This document shows positions 48,801-60,800 of a DNA stretch of 64,000 nucleotides, piece after piece; position 1 is the first letter of the stretch, and each line of letters opens with the position of its first letter. Both the position numbers and the translations under genes were made by a program. Below the pieces are notes generated by a model, which saw only the letters and a list, made by a program, of their open reading frames with translations, searched no databases and was not told the origin of the DNA. The stretch is from Ancylostoma caninum (lineage: Eukaryota > Nematoda > Chromadorea > Rhabditida > Ancylostomatidae): assembly GCA_037903475.1 (NCBI GenBank), contig JBAJFG010000536.1:620001-684000 (forward strand), in the 5' to 3' direction.

Positions 48801-51800
48801 GTTGTATATTTAGCTTGGGTAATCTCAGTGGTGCATATTACTCCTAGTTGGTTTCAAAAAAGAAGGTAATACGGTGATTTTTCAAAAAATGCAGAAAAAT
48901 ACCAAAAATTCTGGAAAATTCTAGGAGTTCAGTTTTATTACCGTTGTCCAACGCAAATTTTTTGTGCACGAATCGAACTTTTATGCAAATTTAATAGGAA
49001 AACTGGAATCTCCCTAGAAGGCAGCGAACTTCCATTTTTCCACATCATTCCAAAGGATAAATTTTCCTTTTTCTCTTTTTTCCTAAGAATGAATTTATGC
49101 TCATCTCACGTCCTCAATGTCAGTTTTTTTCTATCCCTCTCATTTTTTTTCATTCTCTACTCGGAATTCATGCTTCTAAACAGGTCCCAGCTGATATTTT
49201 TGTTTATTTTAACTATGTTTTTTCCATACTCCATTTCCATGTCTTTGAAATAACTCCGTAGTCACCCCTACTCTTTTTTTATCATTTGTCGGACAAGCAA
49301 TTCAGCGGCTACACCACAAGTGTGTAGGCATGTAATCATAAATCACATGGTCTTTGTTGTTTTTGATTGCTAGACAACTGTGCTACAAATAGCGCACTTT
49401 GCAGAAACATACTCCTACATATAAAAAAGAGCCCGTAGGAAACTTTGATTAAGGATTTTTGAGCAGAAAAATTTTGAAATTGCCGGAATATCGAAGGAGG
49501 TGTCGAGTAGACCTCGTTTCCTCTTCCGTTCACACAGCAACAATAAACTCAAAAAAATTACAAACATTATTAAAAATGATACCAAAAATGAGCAGGATCT
49601 ATTTACGGCAAATGGTTGAAAATGATACGTTACTCTTTTCGAAAAGTGAACGCACTCCACTTTAAGGATAGCGAAAAACATGCTCCACTCCACTTAATGT
49701 GCTCCAATTTTGAAGTCCATAGATCATTATGAATTCCCCGTGCCAAGGGATGTTTAAGGGCTCATTTTAGGCAATACATATGTCTTAACGACAAATGAAG
49801 GTATCATGAGAATAAATCGTCAAGTAATACTATGCAGTAGATTATACAGTGCGTTTCATAATTATAGGGACACCCGATTTTTTGCTGTAGCGAGCTTCAC
49901 CGTGGACCAATCGATCTGATTTTTTCTTTATTCAATTCAGGATGTGAAATAACCTCTAGAGACATATTTTCCATTAACATCATCAATATATAAGATTTTT
50001 ATAGAGAAAGATAGAAAAACCAGTGTTTCAAAATTATAGGGACACTTGGACTTGATGAAACGATTTACCCAGAAAACGGAATCTGTCAGTGCAGTTGTTA
50101 CCAGTGGGTTATTCCCTATCCATTGCTAATCCGAACCGTCGGTTCTTCAAACTGGTGAAGGTGTTCCAGATGAGGTTCGGCCCAACATCGACCTTAGTTT
50201 CTTGAACGGTGCTTTAAAGTTTTTTAGCATAAAAGTTCTAGACGCATTAAGCATGGAACCATCTAGAATTTGTCGTAGAACCATTTTCCGCTAGAAATGA
50301 GTTTTATAAGCGCTTTTCAAGTACAAGGCGTCGAGTTTGTGGCACCTTTATCGTGCTGTGGTGCCTTGACCCACGGGGATAACTGCACTTTCTTGAACCA
50401 AAGCAAACTTTTGTCAACGATAACCACTCAGATGTGATGTAGAATGATCACACAGGATTTGATGAATGCCTCTATGTTGAATTCTAGTTGATACAAAGGC
50501 GATGAACAACTTACGCCGTGCACGACATGACATGCTCGAACAAGCCATTTTGCCTCCCAAGTACCGTCTTGGGAAACTAATTCTTTTCTCCAGAAATATT
50601 ATCTGATCTTATGAATAAGAGAGAATTTGATCGATTCATACAGAAAAGAGGCCTTATTGAAGAATTAAGGCCACAATTATGTTTCCTTTTTATGATGGGA
50701 TTTAGGAAGCGACTGTGTGCAGTGTCGATTGGATCTCGTGCATGTCGTAGGCTGTTGATCGCCTTTGTATCAACTAGAATTCAACATAGAGGCATTCACA
50801 AATCCTGTGTGATCATTCTACATCACATCTGAGTGGTTATCGTTGACAAAAGTTTGCTTTGGTTCAAGAAAGTGCAGTTATCCCCGTGGGTCAAGGCGCG
50901 ACAGCACGATAAAGCTGCCACAAACTCGAGGCCTTGTACCTGAAAAGCGCTTGTAAAACTCATTTCTAGCGGAAAATGGTTCTAAGACAAATTCTAGATG
51001 GTTCCATGCTTGATACGTCTAGAACGTTTATGCTAAAAAACTTTAAAGCACAGTTCAAGAAACTAAAATCGATGTTGGGCCGAACCTCATCTGGAACACC
51101 TACACCAGTTTGAAGAACCGAAGGTTCGGATTAGCAATGGATAGGGAATAACCCACTGGTAACAACTGCACTGACAGATTCCGTTTTCTGGGTAAATCGT
51201 TTCATCAAGTCCAAGTGTCCCTATAATTTTGAAACACTGGTTTTTCTATCTTTCTCTATAAAAATCTTATATATTGATGATGTCAATGGAAAATATGTCT
51301 CTAGAGGTTATTTCACATCCTGAATTGAATAAAGAAAAAATCAGATCGATTGGTCCACGGTGAAGCTCGCTACAGCAAAAAATCGGGTGTCCCTATAATT
51401 ATGAAACGCACCGTATATCCTGGATGAAGGAAGTGAAGATTGAATGTTTCGACACTTCCCAAGTTCCAGCGCTTAATTCTTGTTGAAGTCGGGTTCTCTT
51501 TAGGGTTCCTGAGAAATTCTTTCGTAAATTTCTCTGGTAGCTATAGATTTTGCTTATTTCATTAGCAATTTGACATTTCCATGGTTTTTTTAAAGAAATT
51601 TCTCAACAGAAAAAAAGAAAGAAATGCAGTCGCCGCGATGCTACTGACACCTTAAAAAGTTTGAGGTGCGTGCCTGGAGCATAATAATAGTTCGATATCT
51701 CTTCCATGTTCTCATACTTTTTATAGAGATGGCTATGCATTCAATTTTCCCTGGATTTTCCTCTTCTAAATTTCCCTTTAATATCCTTTCATATCACTTA

Positions 51801-54800
51801 TTGCTTGAGTTTTTCTAACGGCTCTCCCATTTCTCTGACGACCTGTCCCTGCAAAAAAAAACACTTCCATATGTCTGCTGCTCACGTCGTTCAGTCATCC
51901 TCACGTCGTACTTAGCCGGGCAACAAACCACCGCAGGCCGTCTGTTTTCCATTTTCCTAATGGCCCACCGAATCTAACGATTCTCCGCGGACCCCCATGA
52001 TTCAATCGTTCGCTGGCCTTTTTGCAACATGACCTTGGAGCTACTATGTACGTTGCACTACGTCGCTGTTGTCGCATTCCACGAATTCCTTGGCGGCTTT
52101 TTCGATGCTGCTGGGTAGAAATTTATTTTTGAGCCGTTCAAAATGTTTTTGAAAGAAAAATATTGTGCAAAAATGCGTCTCATAGCTGCCTCAGCTTCTT
52201 TTAAAGAGAACAAAAATGATAGACGGTTTTATCTTCGACATGTCGCTGCGCTAAAGAGAATTTTGAGGTCATACACATGTCATAAATGTCACCTTTTTCA
52301 TCTTCTCAGTAGCTGAAGCTTTTACGGCCCCCAAATTAGGTCAAATCACAGTTTTTTCCAAATGATTAAGTGACCCAATGCGCTGTCCTGTCAAAGAGTT
52401 TCCGAAATGATTCTTCTCTTTCTGAACCGATGAGAGAACAATGTCCTTGATGAACACTTTCCTAAATTTTCTTCGTTATACAGACGTTTTTCCTGGATGT
52501 CAGAGTGTCTTGGGTATTCCCAGTGTTGGTAAGGTTTTCTGAGGAATAAGATTTCATACCACCATTAACTTGCGCTCATCTTTTTTTAAAGAACTAGTCC
52601 TGGAGTATTATATTACCATTAGTGTATATGAAACCTACGAATAAACGTCATATGCATTAGAGGGATACATCTGCAAAAATGGGCGTGGCTTGTGCCCCAC
52701 TGACTTTTTGAATTATATAGCGTAGGTAGGATTTTTTATTTATCTTTTATCTAAAGCTTAGTGGTAAAATCCAGAAAGTAGAGTATTCCTATGAGTATCT
52801 TTCATTTGGGAGCCAAGTGGACGAGAAGTGATTCTGTTACCCACAACAGCAAAAGGGGCGTGGTTTACGTTGCAGTCCCCAAAGAGGTGTGGTCTACATT
52901 ACAGCTCCTCTTTTTCAACCATTAATGGGAAAATAACGTTGAATTCATATGATATCGTAGAATGGGATATGCTTTTTTTGCTGATTTGCTTGACTTGGTC
53001 CGGTTTCGCATAATTTAGCTGTGTAGAGGTGTGACTTACGCTGCACCACCCCTGTTTAATCGTATAACTGCTGCAACTCGCCACATTTCGTGGAAATTCG
53101 ATCTTTATGGTGGCCTGTAGGAGGTAGGAGGCTTAGGGTGAGCTTTGATATGAGACAGAGCAGAACTAAAACAAGTTTTCCAAAGAGGCCGCTAGAGTGG
53201 GCGTGGCTTAGGTCTCACCGCTTTTTTGGTCATCTAGCGATGAATTTGTGCAGAACTTTGAATAGGTTCACGGTGGGTGACTGATATTGGGGTATAGCCA
53301 AGCTTCAAAGGTATATTTTCCTTTGAGAGTCAGGAAGATATGGGGACGTCTAGGTGCGGAGCTGCAAAGAGGCGTGGTTTATTTCGCACCACCTTGATCT
53401 CTACCTTTCTACTATCATAGACTGTTGAAATCTCACCATATTCCGAGAATACCGAATCGCATGGTGTACACCTTGGGATATGGAGAGCCAATGCTGCTTT
53501 CAAGACGAAAACATACACCAAATGGGCGTGGATTCCGTCGCACTGTTCTTTCGGACAGCATTTTGTGCGGTGGCAGCGGATGACACGGAAAATGGAGCTT
53601 GGTGGAGAAGTGGGAAAAGTGAAAAAAACAAGAGAGAAGATGTGTATTCCTTTCATAACTTAGGTTCTGCACTTCTCAGCTACCAAAGGGGCGTGGCTTC
53701 CGCCGCACGTGGATCTATTTTGATGAAATTCCACGGATTTTGAGGGGAATTTGTATGACCCGATGCAGTACTGAATATTGAAGGTCTCTAAGGGCGTATT
53801 CCACTCTGGAAAGCCAGAAAAACTTCCAGGAACTGCTCTAAAATGTATATCATTGTGCTTTGGTTGCAGCAAAACGTTGCAACTGCCTCGATGACTGATC
53901 ACCACTATCACCGCGTCATGCCACCGACCCAGCTACTTTTCAGCGTTCGCTGTTGGCTCCGCTGACATGTGTTCGGAGTTTTTCGTGGGGCAGCCACAGC
54001 TGGATGTACGTAGTAGACACATACTGCTGCCTCGTAATCCCCAGCCGTGAGTGGCTAGCTGTGTGTGTGTAATTCGCACCTCACCTGCGCGTGTGCCATC
54101 CCGTCGGGAAAAACGACACTCAAAGTCATACGACGACGAAACGTCACCAACCACTGCAGCCCGAGCAGCTCTTCTCCCGCAGCCATGACTCTGCAACTGC
54201 TACTGGCCGAATTTGGTCATCCCATGAAGCTGGTGATCGGCGACGAGTTGTTCATGAGGAATCCCGGCAGAGTTGGTGAGTGTAGGGTGCCTTAATAGAG
54301 CTAGGTCCTAGGATCTGGGCCAATCCTGGGGTTTCTAAGGATACCCTGGGGAGTTCATTAGCATTCAGTGCTCTTTAACGCCATTGTCATCGTGTTGATG
54401 AGGCCAGTCCCCGACTTCCCTAAACATTAAGCCTTTTTGAGGCCGTGATTCGCGATTAATCCCCTAAACCCAGGGTTAAGCTGCTTCTGAGGGTAAATTT
54501 GGACTCTGGTGTGCAGAAATTTCTAGAAGTCCAGAATTCAGCTAGAATCCGGCGCCCATTTTATCAATACACGGGCAGTTTTCACTCTCCAGAGACCTAA
54601 TCAGTAGCAGAAAAAAGGATTTAGTGCCCAAAGACGGTTTTTCCCCTGTTATCAGCGTTAGCAGAGCACTGACACGTGACAATTCTTATAGTTTTCCAAT
54701 ACCTTGTTTGTTCCTCTTTGTACATTACTTGCCTTTAATGGGCCCCACAGTACTACACCAAATTGTGTCTCATTTTTACTCACGCCAGAAAAAAAAGATA

Positions 54801-57800
54801 TAGTTGTATTTTGTGGAAAGATTATTGCTCCTCCAACTTTTTACCAGGATTTTTTTTCCTTTTCCACAATTTCACCGTAAACATTCAAGAATGTGGCTTG
54901 AGTTTGACTCCCTTCATCGATGCGTAAACTCACCAAACTATGTGCCATTTTCTTTAAGCTCTTTCCTTATTCCCCTTTTCCATAGAGATCAGACTTTCTC
55001 ACGACTATTTTTTCTTTGGAAGTTTTTTTCATTACAGAATGGCCAATAATTATAGTTACATCATGCAAGCTTGCGGTTTTTCAATTTACTCTAAGTTGCT
55101 GCATTTTCCTCAAAATCATATTTATTTATTGGTTAGCTCTTGCGCATCACTTCCAATACGACCTGGGAAATCTTCTACTGATTCTTACCTTAGGCGAAGC
55201 TAATGCCTGTTTTTGGAGCGGTGTCGAGTTTCGACAGGCTCTGTTTTCAAATCGCTGACAGCTTTCAAGAGATCCCATTATACAGTGATTCTAATGAATA
55301 AATAGCTGACAACAAATTCAAATTGGGAATTTACTGAAATGGAAGTGAAGGATGCGATACACTTCACAGGGAACGTGAAACTGCGTGAAGATTTCACTGA
55401 TTTCGGCGATAATCCCTGAGAAACAGTAAATTTTAACCCCTCGGATTGTTCGGCTTGCTCATTTTTCGAGATGGTGGATTTATTAAAACCTCATCAGGAT
55501 GAGAATCCGTTTATTCTCTTCTCATAACTGTTGAAAGAGAATTCATCTGGCTAGTTATAGTTTCATAGTTTTATTTTATTGGATTTTAATATAATTTTTG
55601 ATTTTAGTTTTCGTTTCGTGCACTATCCTTATACGAAAACTAAACTGTGCTATTAGTTTCCTCCTGCACTCATCAGTGAGGTAAAGGAAACCTATAGTTG
55701 TATATTTGAGTTTTGTTAGACACAGACATACATATACAGCATCAATACAAACGTTACATGAAATCGTAGGCACTTGTGCACAGGTGGACATTTACGTTTG
55801 TAATACACATGTACGACCATAAAAATTATCTAAGGATGATCTTTTGGAAGTAGAACAGCATAGTTAACGTACGTTTTCTAAACGTTTTGAAGTTTATTTA
55901 TATGCATAATATACATGCATATATACCGATATATATATATATATATATTAAAATATACATATAATTATATAAAAAAACTTACATGTGATTTAGATAGGCC
56001 TAAGCCTGAGTATGACGGTATCGGTGGAGTTCCATCGGCAACGAAATTGTCATACGTCTCAGCATTGATGCAGCATCAGAAGGATGATATTTTCAAATTC
56101 AACATTTGTTTTTATTTATAGTAGTTTATTATAGTCCATATTATGTGTATTTAATAGTAGTTTATTATAGTCCAACGTCAGTTTGCAGATGGTGTTCGTT
56201 TACGTTTGTTCATGTGTTTCTGGGTCAATTTTCGCCCATATAAAAAGATCGCCGGAGGTAGTAAGGAACCCGAGCGAAGCCGGGTACGGCAGCTAGAGAA
56301 TAAAAATACCATGTCGCATTTTCACATGAAGTTGAAATACGTTTCAAATGAGTGTTTTTTGTCACCATAATTATGGGCCACCCTGTAGTTTGGTAACAGT
56401 AGCTGTATCAGTACATATGTGTGGGTAAACACTAATCCAAACTGTACCCTTGACTTCCAGGCTCTGACGACATTAGGAAATGTAGGCTTTAGCGGACAAT
56501 AGAAAACCATAGCAAATCTAGCCAAGACAGCTACTTAGAATTCTGCATGCGGCTGGTCTTCTTGTACTTCTATCACTTTTCTGCTGTCTGTTTTCTATGA
56601 CATAGAGGGATAAACAAGAAAACAATAATCCAGTCCTGTAAAAAACTTTATCTATGTTGGAGATTTTCTTTCTGGCAAATTTTCCCACCAAACTTTCTCG
56701 ATTTTTCCATGTTCTCGACTTCCCCGATCGCTCGCGCGGATCAGCTGGCGCCGAAGCTGCTCGCTCACGCGTCACCTTCCGCCGCTCAGCTCGCTGCTCG
56801 ATGTCTGTGTTTGTTTTCCATGAGTCCTGACAGTGTCCCTCTCGGCTCGGTCCGGGTCCGGTCCACCACATACCACCGCGCGTCCGCGCACATTCACAAC
56901 AAAATTTCTTCCGCGCGAGAGATCCGCGCGCGCCCGCGCCGCTACAAAACCATCTGTTGCGCCTTTCCCTCCGCGTGTTTTTACCCATCTTAGGATGTGT
57001 CTGTTGCGCTTGTTTGAGCGTTGGATGATCCACAATGGCCATGCTGACCAGTTTCTCTCTGGATGGTACCAGACTATTGGGCACGGTATGTGGAACTGTG
57101 CGCTTTTTCGTCGGCACAGTCTGGCCACCACCTCCTTCTCGTCTCCCACTCCGGCCCGCGACCACCGCGGGCCACTTTTTGGAGATGTGTTCAGGAAGTG
57201 CGCTCACTGTTTAGGGTTGTTGTGTGCTTTTCTGGATGTCACTGCTCACATTCTGGAACAAGTGGCGCTGCGGTTAAGCATGGTTACTCGGCTGTAAAGT
57301 CGTTGGCGCCTTGTCAACCGCCCAAGGACGTTCCACTCGTGAACTTGTTATAGTTAATTGTCACTATGAATAGAGCCAGCCAGTTGAAAAACAAGGACAA
57401 CTAACAAAAGCCGGCCATTGGAAGGAGGGAAACTCATGTTTTAAGTATGCCACATAGCTAGCCACTATGCTTACGGCTGTTCTTTATTAATGTTATCGCC
57501 CAAACCTGTTCCAAGGAAGCAAGAAACTTTGCAAACCCCAGCAAATGTGTCAGTTGTCCTTTCTTCTTGTGATAGATAAACCCCATAGTTTTGCCGAGGT
57601 CGCTGAAAGTTGTTTTTTGAGGAAAACTTTCATGGAAAGCTATTACATTCCATAAACTCGTTCCATTAGCGATGTGCTTTCACCGCTATGCTATCTCGCC
57701 TCTCTCAAGATTTTCCTAGGACTTTTCTAGGATCTTGCGATTTTTCTGGGATTATTACTAGCATTCAAATTCTATATTTTCTTTCTCTATATCCTGTATT

Positions 57801-60800
57801 CCTATGGATTTTGACTTTTTGACAAAATTCCAAGAAAGCTGGCTAAATAGGAGTTTCTTACCTAGTGGAAAAAAGGCATCTTCATTTTACCTTTTTTGTC
57901 CAATGTAATGTCACGAAGCCGAAATTTCTGGAAATTTCCATGTTTCAGCTTTCAAACGGGGCACTTTTTATTTAACTTCTACGTTCTTCAAGGAAATCAT
58001 TGTGGTTTTTTCATAGCACTAGTAAATTTCCATAGAAAATTTCGTAAATGGTAATCACTTCTAAATTTCGAGTTGGTTTGTAATTGTTTGAGTTTGAAAT
58101 ACTTTGAGTTGCTGGAGATCAAAATTGAACTTCTTTGGACATTCCTACAAGTATTTTTTGGATCAATTTTGAATCATTTTCTCAAATTTTTCGTTAAATT
58201 TTCAGCTTTCCCCCAAAGGATTCTGAACAACGGCTCCTCTTCGAGTTCTCTTGTATTATACCCTCTCATTATTTCCCTGTCCAAAAAATTTCCCGAAAGT
58301 TCTCCCGAAATTCACTATCAGCCGCGGTTGCATCGCTCTCTCTCAACATGCAGCGAACCAAACAACTGACATGCGCTTTCAATATCGGTCCACCGAGCGA
58401 CGCTGACGTGCCGTCGATAGCTCAGTTGGTAGAGCGGAGGACTGTAGAGTCGCAGCTATCCTTAGGTCGCTGGTTCGAATCCGGCTCGACGGATTGTTTT
58501 GCATTTTGGGTTATGATTACTTTGCAAGTAGTGTAGCCTGTTACGATGTGGATTTTCGTGCATATTCTTTTGGAACATTGGGAAATTTGCTTTTTACCGC
58601 GAATCTTAGGGATATTCATGGATTGGGAGCTAATTCAACCAATATTCATTGCAGTAGGAAGCAATTTTTCCTGGTTTTTGTGGGATTTTTTTCGCAATCT
58701 TTCCTTATTTCTGTTTTGCACCCAGGAACTACTAATAGGTGCACTTTCTATGGTCCTAGTAATGCTTTCTAAAGTAAACATCATGTGATAGGACGAAATT
58801 CTGTAGGTATCCCATTGTTCTTGTACTGAAATCCTTAAAGTCCTTATATAGCCATTTTCTTCACTGCATTTACCAAGCTTTCCTGGTTACGAGCATTTTC
58901 TTCCTGGAAAATTCCACCTCAAATCTCCTCCCATATCAGTTAAACTATAAAGTAATGGGAATTTGCCATATTATAGTGAATTTTCGGGGAAATTCGCCCA
59001 ACAGGCCTAGTCTCTTCCTAGTTGGCCCGAATTTGGTGCTAGTTTTAGCATTTTTCCGGAATTTTTTTTTGCATTCACAAGAGAAAAATGAAGAGATTTT
59101 CGAGTTCCATCATGGAGCATGAAGTACTCTTTGTGCAGCGCGTCTACCTATAGTTTTAACCATTTTGAATAATTTCTTTAACAAAAAATCCTCTCTGCAG
59201 CTGAAACCATTCCTGGATTCCACTACGAGACATCCAGCACCCTTTGTACCGTGCTTAATGCTCCAGGATTGTCCAAATTTTCTGAAAACCTTCCCTGGGA
59301 ATAACCGGATTAGCTACACCTTCCCAGGTATCGAATTGCTATGTCTGGAAAAGGTAATCACTTTCGCGAACATAGATAAATTACCAGTTACCCCGATCCA
59401 TGTGATCGCACTGACCAGACAGGTGTCAGCAGGAAATTAGACCAGCGCGCGCAGGCGAGTAATGATATATTACTCGTTCTATCGCGCTTCCAACCGCTCT
59501 TTACCTAGGTAAATCCAGCCGTTTCCTTCCATTTATGGATTCATAGAGCATCCAGACATCCAGACTCGCTCGAGATCCTCTCGGTTGTTCAACTCTCGTT
59601 CTCGAGTTCTTCCTACACTCTCGCCGAGGCTCTTTTTCAATGTCGCGAATCTTCCTGTCGCTCGTGGGCCCACCGACCCGCCGCGTCCACTACCCCCCCC
59701 CCCCGCGCTGCTCCTCGGCTCCTCGTGGTGGTGATTCCTGCAGGAAATGCCGGCTAACGTTCCAGCTCGCTCCTGTTTGCACTTCGGCCTATCTTCCAGT
59801 CTCTCGTCCTCCTTCTCATTTCCACCCCTTCGTCTCGATGCCATATCGGCTACTATTATTCGGCTGTTTCAACGTCATTTTCCTGAAATTCTGCTGCTTT
59901 TTCAGGAAATTTCTGAAATTTATGTGGAAGGACACCAGATTTCTCGTCCTTCTATTTCCCAAATCCATTTCCATGCCATTTCCAGATTTCTCCTAGCTTT
60001 TTCATGGAAATTTTCCAAGAACTATGGGCATAAACACGGACAACTCCCACAATTCCACCCTTTTCAGATGTATCTGGAGAAGAACTGAACAAATTTGTGC
60101 TGCTTCTACTTGGTTGTGCAGTACAGAGCGATAAGAAGAAGACTTTTGTTAGCCGTATTACGAGACTAGAAAAACGCCTACAACAAGGCATTGCCAAGGA
60201 AATCCAGAAGGTATGTGGACGAGTTGTCCTGACACATGGACCGCTAAGAAATTTGTGAAAATAACGAGTTGTTGGGAATTTTCAATGGTTAGGTGGAGAA
60301 ATTCTGGGATTTTCTGTCGGTTCGTGATATCCAAGCTTTCTAGGACCTGCCAGGGTTTTAGGCGTAATAGAACAAACATGCAATAAAATTCCGCATGTTG
60401 ACGTCATGATCGAGTAAACAAATACGTAAGTAAACAACAGATAAACAAACAGATAAACACTTTGGGACTGCTTGCTGTTTCCACCACTAACAATCAATCA
60501 CGGCGCCTTTCCTGCTCTAGTTCTATACCAGCGCTTCCCATTCAAATTCCTGGAAAGTTTGCGGAATGTGGACAAAGTAGGTGGGAATTCCAGAATCTAC
60601 ACGGGATTTGCCCAAAATCCCGCCAAAGCTTGCCGAAGATTTTTGCCAAATTCCTCAGGGATTTAAATAAAAACCAGAGTATTCCCGTGAAATACCTTGC
60701 TAACGCAAACGCCTTCTGGAATTTGCTGGAAAACCGTCCGTGTAGAACCACTAGCGTGATTGCCGTTATCCTAGATGACCATTGGATTTAGAAACATTTT

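Larger units (their letters stand above)
41563..54182 (+). other. Large intron 4 (to 54182, or to 60067 if exon 5 is skipped)
   Basis: It contains GC-rich patches (41.6-42.1, 44.2-44.9 and 47.5-48.1 kb) with many overlapping chance frames. It also has a hAT MITE, ACCCAGGGTAA MITEs, the second Tc1-like foldback, ATTT runs (43080, 46160) and the GGGCGTGG array. No additional exon is supported. Confidence 0.6.
54276..60067 (+). other. Intron 5 (5.8 kb) with nested tRNA and Helitron-like end
   Basis: It holds AT-rich DNA, a (TA)n run at 55928-55950, a Helitron-type 3' terminus, a GC-rich patch (56.7-57.3 kb) with a candidate alternative exon, the tRNA-Tyr gene and a poly-C tract at about 59694-59704. 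Confidence 0.6.

Noticed and set aside
50611..50832. Transposase fragment in the foldback loop
   Set aside because: The 73 codons show no helix-turn-helix or DDE motif, and the frame is not kept in the 16050 copy.
56518..57207. 229-codon minus-strand frame
   Set aside because: It lies in a GC-rich patch where long frames are open in four other phases. It is low-complexity (Arg, Gly, Lys) with no domain and lies opposite a girdin intron.
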